From Lachnospiraceae bacterium (GTDB lineage: Bacteria; Bacillota; Clostridia; Lachnospirales; Lachnospiraceae): 64,000 bases of DNA. Both the position numbers and the translations under genes were made by a program. Positions 55,511 through 63,750 of this stretch are shown here, piece by piece (position 1 is the stretch's first letter; each line of letters starts with the position of its first letter). The stretch is from positions 124,001 to 188,000 of the forward strand of contig CAJTHM010000002.1 in the NCBI GenBank assembly GCA_910576125.1, written 5' to 3'. Below the pieces are notes generated by a model. The model saw nothing but the letters and a program-made list of their open reading frames with translations, did no database searches and was not told the origin of the DNA.

Positions 55511-56760
55511 GAAGATTTTTGATTGTGCTGAAATATGAGCTGAAAGAATATTTTACCAACAAGGTGTTCATGGGACTGACTGCGGTGCTGGTGATTCTGG
55601 GGGCGGCTGCTCTGTTTCTGCCCCGCTTTGTGGATATGTCCGACTTTACCGGTGTGCAGTCAGCGGCAGGCGGGGAAGAGTCCGGCGACGAGGGCGCCGG
55701 GGGAGAGAAGTCCCTGCTTTTGTATGTGGACCAGGCAGGCGTCGTCCGTGCGGAGACGCTGGACGGGATGTTCCCGGGGGCGGACTGGCAGGAGGCGGCG
55801 GACGTGGACTCGCTGCGGGCTGCAGTGGAGGCGCAGGAGGCGGAAGCCGGCTTTGTGGTGACCGGGGCTGCGGAGTATGAATACTATGTATACAATAAAG
55901 CCATGACCGATACCAATACCGCCGTTTTCGACCAGGCCATGAAGCTTTTCTACCGCATGGACTACTGCCGGACCCATGGCCTGGACCTGGAGGAGATCGC
56001 CTCCATGTATGACGTGCCCGTCACGGTCACGGAGCAGATTCTGAACAAGGACTCCGGGAGCAATTACTGGTACTGCTATGTGCTGGTCATCGTAGTGTTC
56101 ATGCTGATTGTCTACTATGGGCAGATGATCGCGGTCTCCGTCACTAATGAGAAGAGCAACCGGGCCATCGAGGTACTGGTCACCAGCACCTCCTCCAACA
56201 GCCTGCTGTTCGGCAAGGTGATCGCGGGGGCCATCGGGGGAGTGTTCCAGATGGGCCTGATTCTTGGGGCCATTCTGCTCTCCTATCAGGTCAACAGGCA
56301 GCAGTGGGGCGGCATGCTGGACATGTTCCTGCATATTCCCGGTGACGTGCTGCTGTCATTCGCTTTCTTCGGGCTGGGCGGCTATCTGTTCTACGCTTTC
56401 CTCTACGGAGCCATGGGCGCCCTGGTGAGCAAGACCGAGGACATCAGCAAAAGCGTGTCCGGTCTGATGGTGGTGATCATGGTGGTGTACTTCTTCTCGC
56501 TGATGCAGCTGATGAACGTGGACGGACCGGTAATCAAGGTATTGTCCTTCCTGCCGATCAGCTCCTATAGCACCATGTTCGCCCGGGTGGCCATGGGCAG
56601 CGTGGAGGCATGGGAAATCGTGGTATCTTTCCTGATACTGGCGGTGTCCATCATAGGCACCGGGATGCTGGGAGCGAAGCTTTACCGCATGGGCACCTTG
56701 CGCTATGGCAATCCGATTAAAATCGGTACGGCGCTGAAGAGTCTGCGGGGGAACGATTGA
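55507..56760 (+). CDS. ABC-2 permease, NatB-like
   Basis: The 417 residues have an N-terminal membrane span (about 20-42), a large extracellular domain (about 45-180), and five or six spans from about 187 on, with QMIAVSVTNEKSNRAIEVLVTSTSSNSLLFGK, the conserved loop of ABC-2/NatB permeases. It couples with the ATPase before it and probably exports a small ion, drug or peptide. Confidence 0.9.
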   Translation: MRRFLIVLKYELKEYFTNKVFMGLTAVLVILGAAALFLPRFVDMSDFTGVQSAAGGEESGDEGAGGEKSLLLYVDQAGVVRAETLDGMFPGADWQEAADVDSLRAAVEAQEAEAGFVVTGAAEYEYYVYNKAMTDTNTAVFDQAMKLFYRMDYCRTHGLDLEEIASMYDVPVTVTEQILNKDSGSNYWYCYVLVIVVFMLIVYYGQMIAVSVTNEKSNRAIEVLVTSTSSNSLLFGKVIAGAIGGVFQMGLILGAILLSYQVNRQQWGGMLDMFLHIPGDVLLSFAFFGLGGYLFYAFLYGAMGALVSKTEDISKSVSGLMVVIMVVYFFSLMQLMNVDGPVIKVLSFLPISSYSTMFARVAMGSVEAWEIVVSFLILAVSIIGTGMLGAKLYRMGTLRYGNPIKIGTALKSLRGND

Positions 56761-56776
56761 ATATTTGTTATTTTTG

Positions 56777-56805
56777 TTTACAAACTGAATTTCATGTGGT
56801 AGGAT
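56777..56805 (+). promoter_or_regulatory. Promoter candidate for URO-D-family gene
   Basis: TTTACA (56777-56782), 17-base spacer, TAGGAT (56800-56805), 57 bases before the ATG. Confidence 0.5.
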
Positions 56806-56862
56806 GTCCGTATAAATCATGCTGCCCGATAAAAGACGGGGGCAGGAAAGGATGGACTGACT

Positions 56863-57960
56863 ATGGCAGGGATTGAAAAGGCAAAAGAGACCATGAGCTC
56901 AAAGGAACGGGTGATGCGCACTTTCGCTTTCGAGAAGACCGACAGAGTGCCGATTGATTATATGGCCAACCCTGCGGTGCATGAGAGGTTCTGCAAGGCT
57001 CTGGGCATCGGTTCAAAGGATCGCAGCGGCCTGTATCAGGCGTTGGGGGTGGATTATTGGGGCACAGGCGCGCGCTTCGTGGGAAAGAATCGTTTCCCGG
57101 TGCTGAAAGACCGTATGACGGATCCCGTCTACGGCTACAACATGCGCTGGGTGCCGAACCAGAGCGGCGGCTACTGGGATTTCTGCGACTTTCCGCTGCA
57201 GGGCGCCGATGAGGAGACCATCGCGAATTTCCATGTGCCCTCCCGGGAGGACTTCTCGGTGGAGAGCCTGCGGGAGGAACTGGAACCTTTTTCGGACAAG
57301 GCAGTCTATATCGGCAGCGCGGGCATGGCAGACATCATCAACTCCACCGGCCGCGTCATGGGTATGGAGGACACCCTGGTGAATCTGCTGACAGAAGATG
57401 AGGCTACGATGACCTATGTGGAACGCATGGTAGACATGGAACTGGGTATCCTGGAGATGGCGCTGGAAGAGGCGGGGGATCTGATCGACTTTGTGTGGAT
57501 CGGGGAAGATTTGGGGACTCAAAGGGCCCCCATGATCAGCCTGGAAATGTACCGCAATGTGCTGCGCCCTTTCCACCAGAGATATATCGACCTGGCCAGG
57601 GCCTACGGCAAGCCGGTGATGGTGCATACCTGCGGCAGTTCCAGCTGGGTGTATGAGGATTTCCTGGAGATGGGGGTAAACGCCGTGGATACTCTTCAGC
57701 CGGAAGCGGTGAATATGGATCCCCGCTATCTGAAAGAACATTTCGGCGGACGGCTCTCTTTCCATGGCTGCATCTCCACAGTGGGCCCGCTGGCTTACGG
57801 GAGCCCGGCGGAGGTGGAGCGGATGGTGAAAGAGACATTGGAGATTATGATGCCGGGCGGAGGATATCAGCTTGCGCCCACGCACATGATTCAGGACAAT
57901 ACGCCTGTGGAGAATCTGTTCGCCATGTACCAGGCTGCCCATACTTACGGCGGATACTGA
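56863..57960 (+). CDS. URO-D-family protein, probable corrinoid methyltransferase type
   Basis: The 365 residues have the uroporphyrinogen-decarboxylase barrel start SSKERVMRTFAFEKTDRVPID and GEDLGTQRAPMIS (about 208-220). It has HTCGS (H255, C257) and HGCIS (C303), the His-x-Cys...Cys zinc set of MtaA/MtbA-type methyltransferases, which true heme-pathway HemE enzymes lack. No other heme genes are near. It is therefore more likely to move methyl groups, for instance from a corrinoid carrier, or to act on a demethylated glycan compound. A terminator follows and an LplABC-type importer is next. Confidence 0.8.
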   Translation: MAGIEKAKETMSSKERVMRTFAFEKTDRVPIDYMANPAVHERFCKALGIGSKDRSGLYQALGVDYWGTGARFVGKNRFPVLKDRMTDPVYGYNMRWVPNQSGGYWDFCDFPLQGADEETIANFHVPSREDFSVESLREELEPFSDKAVYIGSAGMADIINSTGRVMGMEDTLVNLLTEDEATMTYVERMVDMELGILEMALEEAGDLIDFVWIGEDLGTQRAPMISLEMYRNVLRPFHQRYIDLARAYGKPVMVHTCGSSSWVYEDFLEMGVNAVDTLQPEAVNMDPRYLKEHFGGRLSFHGCISTVGPLAYGSPAEVERMVKETLEIMMPGGGYQLAPTHMIQDNTPVENLFAMYQAAHTYGGY

Positions 57961-58010
57961 GCCCGGAGACGGGTGGAGCCGGAGAAATAGATGACAATGA
58001 CAGACATGAG

Positions 58011-58036
58011 AGGCTGCCGCGGCTGCGGCGGCCTTT
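58011..58036 (+). terminator. Rho-independent terminator after URO-D-family gene
   Basis: A 10-bp GC-rich stem with one G-T pair (58011-58020 with 58025-58034), GGCT loop, four T. Confidence 0.82.
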
Positions 58037-58142
58037 TGCGTCCTGCCAGGATTTCTGTCCCCGCGGGAGGGGCTGTTTTGGCAAATTGTACTACATGATA
58101 CCAATATTTTGCGGACGAAAGCATAAAAATTAGTAAAATATA

Positions 58143-58170
58143 TTTACAAAAAATAAAAATAGTGTATAAT
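58143..58170 (+). promoter_or_regulatory. SigA-type promoter of second importer operon
   Basis: TTTACA (58143-58148), 16-base spacer, perfect TATAAT (58165-58170) in a strongly AT-rich stretch. The leader to the ATG is about 165 bases. Confidence 0.75.
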
Positions 58171-58343
58171 ATATCCATATTATCCGGAAAAATGTATAAG
58201 ATGTACAAACCATTCCGGGCAATTAAGGATCCGATTGCCCAAAATGGCGGAAAGTGCATGGCTGCAGGGACGGATAATGGGGAAACGAAACCATGATTGC
58301 CTGCATTCTGTGGAAAGCAGGAGAAGAAAGGAAGGAAAAAGTT

Positions 58344-60038
58344 ATGAAGCTGAAGAAACTAGGGGGGGTACTGCTTGCAGCGGTAATGACAATCAGCTGT
58401 GTCGCATGTGGCAATTCTGATGGAGGAAACAGTTCGGGCGGGGGACAGGACAGTGTGCCTGCAGAGCAGTCCGGTGAAGAGTCTGGCGCCGATGAGGAAA
58501 GCGGCAGCTCCGGCGGTGAGAGCGAGAGCGCAGGAGATCTGATTACTCTGACTACAGTCCGCTCCCTGGACTCCAATGTGAAATTTGATGAGAGCAATCC
58601 GGACAGGAAATCTCTGGATGAGAATATCTGGAACCGTACTTATCAAGAGAAATATGGCGTAAAGCTGGAGTATCTCTGGACGCCCAACAGCGAGCAGTAT
58701 GATTCCAAGTGGAACGCGGCTCTGGCTACAGGGGACATACCGGATTTCGCCAATGTGTCCGCCACCATTTACAAGCAGCTGGTGGAGGCTGATCTGGTGA
58801 TGGATATGACGGACGTGTATAATGAGTACGCCAGCGATGCCTACAAAGCGGCTGTGGAAAAAGAGGACAACCTGTCCTATGATTATATGACATTTGACGG
58901 AAAACTTCTGGGTCTGCCTTACACCGGGGCCGGGGCGGAGAACATTACACTGATGATGATCCGCAAGGACTGGCTGGATCAGGTGAATATGGAAGTTCCC
59001 AAGACCCTTGATGAGCTGAAAGCTGTGGTAAAGGCTTTCCAGGATAATAAGCTTGGGGGTGAGGGGACTGTCGGCATCGCGGCCCACAAGTACCTCAATA
59101 GCGGTGTGTACAGCCTTGGCGGCATCATGGAGAGCTATGGCGCATTCTACAATACCTGGATAGAGAAGGATGGCCGGCTGGTCTACAGCTCTGTCACGGA
59201 TGAGATGCGGGACGCGTTGCTGGAACTGCAGGGAATGTACAGGGATGGCCTCCTGCGCACGGACTTTGCCTCTCTGGAGAGCACCGATGCGGCCGAGGAT
59301 GTGGCGGCAGGCAAATGCGGCGTTACTTTCGGCACATACTGGGCGCCTCTGAATGGCATACCGGAGAGCTATGCTTCCGATGAGAATGCGGAGTGGATTG
59401 TGTGCGAGACTCCCACGGTAGACGGTTCTCCTGTCCGCAGCTACTCCACAGTTGAGCCGGTCGGTTATATGTTCGTGAGTAAGGACTGTGAACATCCCGA
59501 GAAGGTTGTCGAGATGATGAACATGTTCTATGAAATTCTGGATTCTGACGCGGAGACTTATGCGAGCTATATGACGGATGGCACCGGCTTTGAGGTCTTC
59601 AAGTATGCCGTTGCCAACAACTTCCCCGCATGGAAGAACCTGGACATCACCCGTGCGCTGGCTGAGCCTTTGGAGAAGAGAGACCCCTCCACCCTGACGG
59701 CAGAGCAGGAGGCGAACTACAACATGATAGTCGATTACCTGGACAATGGAAATACTGCTACAGCAGGTTACTATCTGGTATTCGGCAAAGGCGGGACCTA
59801 TGACCACATTGGCACCATGTACGATGAGGGGCGCATCGTGGTCAGCGAGTACAAGTCCCTGCCCACGGACACTATGACCGAGAAGTGGAAGGATTTGAAT
59901 GATAACCTGTCGGCGGCCATGCAGAAAGTGGTCATGGGAGAAGACATCAGCGTCTTCGACACGGCTGTAGAGACCTGGAAGAGCACAGGCGGAGATCAGA
60001 TTACACAGGAAGTGAACGACTGGTATTCCCGGAAGTAA
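58344..60038 (+). CDS. Extracellular solute-binding lipoprotein, LplA-like
   Basis: Substrate receptor of the second CUT1-type importer. The start at 58344 follows AAGGAAGG; the open frame to 58293 lacks support. The signal peptide ends in a lipobox SCVAC (Cys about 20), followed by a Gly/Ser/Glu tether (about 22-65). The 564 residues match LplA-type family 1 binding proteins in size and in motifs such as WTPNSEQYDSKWNAALATGD (a ligand-site region). A strong stem-loop follows the stop. The ligand is unknown. Confidence 0.92.
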   Translation: MKLKKLGGVLLAAVMTISCVACGNSDGGNSSGGGQDSVPAEQSGEESGADEESGSSGGESESAGDLITLTTVRSLDSNVKFDESNPDRKSLDENIWNRTYQEKYGVKLEYLWTPNSEQYDSKWNAALATGDIPDFANVSATIYKQLVEADLVMDMTDVYNEYASDAYKAAVEKEDNLSYDYMTFDGKLLGLPYTGAGAENITLMMIRKDWLDQVNMEVPKTLDELKAVVKAFQDNKLGGEGTVGIAAHKYLNSGVYSLGGIMESYGAFYNTWIEKDGRLVYSSVTDEMRDALLELQGMYRDGLLRTDFASLESTDAAEDVAAGKCGVTFGTYWAPLNGIPESYASDENAEWIVCETPTVDGSPVRSYSTVEPVGYMFVSKDCEHPEKVVEMMNMFYEILDSDAETYASYMTDGTGFEVFKYAVANNFPAWKNLDITRALAEPLEKRDPSTLTAEQEANYNMIVDYLDNGNTATAGYYLVFGKGGTYDHIGTMYDEGRIVVSEYKSLPTDTMTEKWKDLNDNLSAAMQKVVMGEDISVFDTAVETWKSTGGDQITQEVNDWYSRK

Positions 60039-60049
60039 GCGGTAAGCAC

Positions 60050-60078
60050 AGCCTTGGCCGGCTCAGCCGGCCAGGGCT
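60050..60078 (+). other. Strong stem-loop between solute-binding and permease genes
   Basis: A 13-bp stem with one G-T pair (60050-60062 with 60066-60078), 3-base loop, no T tract. In sugar importers such structures commonly protect the upstream mRNA so that more binding protein than permease is made. Confidence 0.7.
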
Positions 60079-60104
60079 GTCAGTCGTGGAATGGAGGACT
60101 CCTA

Positions 60105-60998
60105 TTGAAAAAATTTAAAAAAGAATGGCCTTTCCATCTGATGCTCCTGCCTGCCGTCATTATGGTCATCATATTCAACTATGTGCCCATGGCCGGCGTA
60201 TCGCTGGCTTTTTTGGATTATAAGCCCGCAAAAGGGCTGGCGAAAGCCGCCTTTGTTGGATGGAAGCAGTTTGAGACATTGTTCGAGAATCCGAACTTTT
60301 TCCTTGCGTTGAAGAATACAGTCATTATCGCCGGATGGAAACTGATCACTGGCCTGATTGTCCCTCTGGTTCTGGCACTTCTGCTGAACGAAATCCGCAA
60401 GAGCTGGTATAAACGAGTCGCCCAGACGCTGATTTATCTGCCTTATTTCATATCCTGGGTGTTGATGGCAGGTATCATTGTGGACATCTTTTCGCCTACT
60501 GACGGGCTTGTGAACCGGGCGCTGGAATCTTTCGGAGTCGAGCCGATTTATTTTCTGGGGAGCAATACATGGGCGCGATTCACCATGATTCTCACTAACA
60601 TATGGAAAGAAGCCGGGTGGGGGACGATTATTTTCATGGCCGCTCTGACTGGTGTGGATTTGAACCTCTATGAGGCTGCTGTCATCGACGGCGCCGGACG
60701 TCTGAAGCAGATGCAGCATGTGACGATACCTGCGATTGTGCCCACCATCGTTCTGGTAGGAACCCTGAGCCTGAGCAATGTGCTGAATGCGGGCTTTGAC
60801 CAGATTTACAACTTAATGACGGGAGTCACCATGGAGACCCTGGATATCATCGATACGCTGGTCTACCGTATCGGTGTGCAGAATGGACAGTTCAGCCTGG
60901 CTACGGCCGCGGGCCTGTTTAAATCGGTCGTGTCCAGCTTCTTCATCATACTGTCTTACAGGCTGGCAGATAAGCTTGCCGGATACAAAATATTTTAG
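60105..60998 (+). CDS. Sugar ABC importer permease, LplB type
   Basis: The 297 residues start at a TTG with GGAGG 7 bases upstream; the frame extends to 60054 through the stem-loop, which is unlikely to be coding. Six spans beginning HLMLLPAVIMVIIFNYVPMAGVSLAFLDYKPAKG (in part), and an EAA loop YEAAVIDGAGRLKQMQHVTIP. It ends YRLADKLAGYKIF, the match that identifies the scrap at 29371. Pairs with the next gene. Confidence 0.92.
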   Translation: MKKFKKEWPFHLMLLPAVIMVIIFNYVPMAGVSLAFLDYKPAKGLAKAAFVGWKQFETLFENPNFFLALKNTVIIAGWKLITGLIVPLVLALLLNEIRKSWYKRVAQTLIYLPYFISWVLMAGIIVDIFSPTDGLVNRALESFGVEPIYFLGSNTWARFTMILTNIWKEAGWGTIIFMAALTGVDLNLYEAAVIDGAGRLKQMQHVTIPAIVPTIVLVGTLSLSNVLNAGFDQIYNLMTGVTMETLDIIDTLVYRIGVQNGQFSLATAAGLFKSVVSSFFIILSYRLADKLAGYKIF

Positions 60999-61012
60999 GA
61001 AGGGGGATACAT

Positions 61013-61891
61013 ATGCATTATAAAGAATCATTGGGAAGTCGCATCTATGTAGCAATCGCGTATATAATCGTCACGATATTCAGCATAGCCTGTATCTATC
61101 CCATCCTGCATGTGCTGGCGGTGTCTTTCAGCTCAAAGGTAGCGGTGAACGCAGGTCTGGTGAACATCATTCCGGTGGATTTTTCGCTGGATGCCTATGA
61201 ATTCGTTATGCGCGGAGGGGCTTTCTTTACGGCCTTCGCAGTCTCCGTGAAAAGGACTTTGCTGGGTGTCGTTATCAGCATGGTGTTCGTGATTCTGGCA
61301 GGCTATCCCCTGTCAAAAACGAAGCGGCAGTTCTCCGCCAGGAACTTCTATATGTGGTTCTTTGTGTTCACCATGCTGTTCAGCGGCGGCATGATTCCCA
61401 GCTATATCGTGGTCAGCAAGCTGGGACTGATCGACAGCCTGTGGGCGCTGATTCTTCCTGCGGCGGTGCCGGTGTATTATCTGATTCTGTTCCAGAATTT
61501 CGTAAAGAGCCTGCCGGACGGGCTGATAGAGGCGGCTTACATCGACGGGGCCGGAGAGGGCACTGTGCTGGGAAAGATAATCCTGCCCCTGTCCAAGCCC
61601 ATCCTGGCCACTCTGGTGCTGTTCATTGCAGTGAACCACTGGAATGCCTGGTTCGACGGCATGATTTATATGAACCGTCCTGAAAATTATCCCCTGCAGA
61701 CCTATCTGCAGACCATCGTGGTACAGGTGAATCTGAAGGCTGTGACTTCCCTGGGAGACGTGACGAATATTTCGCCCCAGAACAGCAAGTCCGCCCAGAT
61801 TATACTGGCCATGCTGCCAATTGTGATAGTATATCCGTTCCTGCAGAAATACTTCACCAAAGGTATTGTGCTGGGAAGCGTAAAAGGATGA
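61013..61891 (+). CDS. Sugar ABC importer permease, LplC type
   Basis: The 292 residues have six spans, the EAA loop IEAAYIDGAGEGTVLGKIILP, and the family tail IVLGSVKG. GGAAGGGGGA precedes the ATG by a few bases. It is the intact counterpart used to read the broken permease at 29458. No ATPase gene follows; a shared MsmX-like ATPase elsewhere is expected. A strong terminator ends the operon. Confidence 0.93.
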   Translation: MHYKESLGSRIYVAIAYIIVTIFSIACIYPILHVLAVSFSSKVAVNAGLVNIIPVDFSLDAYEFVMRGGAFFTAFAVSVKRTLLGVVISMVFVILAGYPLSKTKRQFSARNFYMWFFVFTMLFSGGMIPSYIVVSKLGLIDSLWALILPAAVPVYYLILFQNFVKSLPDGLIEAAYIDGAGEGTVLGKIILPLSKPILATLVLFIAVNHWNAWFDGMIYMNRPENYPLQTYLQTIVVQVNLKAVTSLGDVTNISPQNSKSAQIILAMLPIVIVYPFLQKYFTKGIVLGSVKG

Positions 61892-61906
61892 CAGTACGGA
61901 GGCAGG

Positions 61907-61941
61907 AAAGAAGCATGCCGCTTTTGCGGCATGCTTCTTTT
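61907..61941. terminator. Rho-independent terminator, shared by facing genes
   Basis: A 15-bp perfect stem (61907-61921 with 61926-61940), TTTT loop, A run before and T run after. It serves the importer operon and could serve the minus-strand gene ending at 61964. Confidence 0.93.
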
Positions 61942-61963
61942 GATATAGGAATCTCAAGAAAAG

Positions 61964-63583
61964 TTAATGCTCCCGGGCCTGTTCAAAGGAAAGCAGGAAG
62001 TCGAAGAACTTCCCGGTCAGCTCCGGATCGTAGACATTGCCGCCCTGCTCTCTCATTTTCCGGACGACAGTGTCCCTGGGATAATTCCCGCCGGAAATGG
62101 TGGGCACTGTCCAGTAGGTGTAATCGCCCACAATGTGGATGATCCGGGATTCCAGAGGGATGTGCTCCTCGCGCAGCTGGGTGGGATATCCGGTGCCGTC
62201 CCAGTTTTCATGGGAGTGCAGGATGGCGTCTGCCACCTTATAGAGCTGTTCGAACTGTCTGGCCATGGCATAGCCGTGTGTGGCATGGGTCTGGATCAGC
62301 ATGGTCTCTTCCTCTGTCCGGAACTGTCCGCGGATATAGAAAGACTCGGGGAGCATCGCCATGCCGATGTCCTGGAAGCGGGCGGCCAGGCTGACCTTGT
62401 CGGCAAATTCGCCGGAAAGGCCCAGATGCAGGCAGAACGCATGGGCCATCTCCCCGGTGTAATCCACCACTCTTCTGTTCAGAATCTGCCTGTCGTACAA
62501 TCTGTCCATGATGTAGCCGGGGATGTTCTGCTCGTGCTTGAGCACCTCCTTGTTCTGATACATTTTCAGATCCGCTCTGGCGAAGCAGTCCTGAAGCGTC
62601 TCGTTATCGCTGTTCCAGTCAGCGGCGCCCAGGGCTATGGAGAGGGGCAGGGAGAGGGTCTTGTCGTTGCCGCAGTCGCGGGCCACACGACGGCAGTAGT
62701 CCAGAGCGGTCTCCAGCATGGTGTCGGGCAGGATGACGCGGAATTCGTCCCCGCCGCAGCGGGCCACCAGCCATTCGCTCTTCGCCAGGCCGGACATGAT
62801 TTTTGCCGCGCCCACCAGGAGCTGGTCGCCGGCCTCATGGCCGAAGATATCATTGGTCAGTTTCAGGAAATTGGCGTCGGCGGATATCATGCAGATATGG
62901 CGGTCTTTCTGGCCGGCGTACAGCTCCATCGCTTCCTCGAACTTTCGGCGGTTATAGAGCCCGGTCATGGAATCTTTCTCCGCAAGGGTCTCCAGGGCGC
63001 TCTTTTCCTGCTCATGGAGCCGCTTCTGGCTCTCCAGGGAGCTGACGGCGGCCTGCAGGCGCAGATTGCTGCAGCCTAACTGGGAGAGCTGGCCGGCCAG
63101 AAGGGAGAGGAGGTCCAGGATATGTTCGAACTGCGCTTTCGTGATGGTGGGAATCGCGTGGATATGTTCCAGGAATTCCTCCTCGTCCAGCTTAAGGACG
63201 CGGGCATTGGCGCGGTATTCCTCATCCCCCGGCACATCCTCCGCCAGGCGCACCTGCCCCGCCAGGATGCTGGCCAGATGCCTGCCCTCCACCAGAATGC
63301 TGACGCTGGCGTCCGTGAGCCCTGCCGATTGGCAGCGGCAGATACAGGGCTCCGCGCCGTCATGGGCGCTGAGCGCCTTGTCGGACAGCTCGCAGCGGGC
63401 GCTGCCGACGGGTGATTTCTTTATGACATCGCGGCAGAAACGGCAGTAGTCGCTGTCACGGGTGATGCGCTCGCCGTGAGGGCCGCGGATGCTGATGCCC
63501 ACCTGCAGGGCGACGGACAGGGAATCTATCAGCTTCTGCAGGAAGTCTATGTCAAATATGTCCTGAAAGGTATATGCATCCAT
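61964..63583 (-). CDS. PocR-GGDEF-HD-GYP signalling protein with altered HD pair
   Basis: A soluble cyclic-di-GMP-type signalling protein. The start at 63583 (MDAYTF) is chosen because GGAGG lies 9 bases upstream; at 63592 the same site would touch the ATG. The 539 residues comprise a PocR sensor domain (about 5-165) with Cys pairs DYCRFC and CICRC that may hold a metal, a short coil, a GGDEF domain (about 200-330) with intact GGDEF (277-281), and an HD-GYP domain (about 355-535). In the latter, GTGYP is present but the expected HD reads Q404-D405 (FQDIG). It should therefore make cyclic di-GMP, while its breakdown side may be inactive or only bind. Confidence 0.88.
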   Translation of the reverse strand: MDAYTFQDIFDIDFLQKLIDSLSVALQVGISIRGPHGERITRDSDYCRFCRDVIKKSPVGSARCELSDKALSAHDGAEPCICRCQSAGLTDASVSILVEGRHLASILAGQVRLAEDVPGDEEYRANARVLKLDEEEFLEHIHAIPTITKAQFEHILDLLSLLAGQLSQLGCSNLRLQAAVSSLESQKRLHEQEKSALETLAEKDSMTGLYNRRKFEEAMELYAGQKDRHICMISADANFLKLTNDIFGHEAGDQLLVGAAKIMSGLAKSEWLVARCGGDEFRVILPDTMLETALDYCRRVARDCGNDKTLSLPLSIALGAADWNSDNETLQDCFARADLKMYQNKEVLKHEQNIPGYIMDRLYDRQILNRRVVDYTGEMAHAFCLHLGLSGEFADKVSLAARFQDIGMAMLPESFYIRGQFRTEEETMLIQTHATHGYAMARQFEQLYKVADAILHSHENWDGTGYPTQLREEHIPLESRIIHIVGDYTYWTVPTISGGNYPRDTVVRKMREQGGNVYDPELTGKFFDFLLSFEQAREH

Positions 63584-63683
63584 TAATCCCATCCTCCCTT
63601 ACTATATATAATTTACCACAAATTTGATGTATTTGTCTATAGAAGATGTATTGCAAAGGATTCTTTTTGCACTTCTTAATGAA

Positions 63684-63712
63684 TTGACATTTTTTTTGGA
63701 AAGTGGTATCAT
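63684..63712 (+). promoter_or_regulatory. SigA-type promoter for response-regulator gene
   Basis: TTGACA (63684-63689), 17-base spacer, TATCAT (63707-63712), 38 bases before the ATG at 63751. A near-consensus promoter. Confidence 0.78.
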
Positions 63713-63750
63713 AACTTGGTAGCGAATACATTCAGGATAATGGTGAAGAG

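Larger units (their letters stand above)
57961..58343 (+). other. Intergenic region before second importer operon
   Basis: A 383-base gap. It holds the URO-D gene's terminator (58011-58036), the importer promoter (58143-58170) and a leader stem-loop (58217-58223 with 58234-58240). I see no gene in it. Confidence 0.6.

Noticed and set aside
61967..63079. 370-codon + strand frame opposite the PocR-GGDEF gene
   Set aside because: Antisense to clear PocR, GGDEF and GYP coding motifs; no ribosome site or domain.
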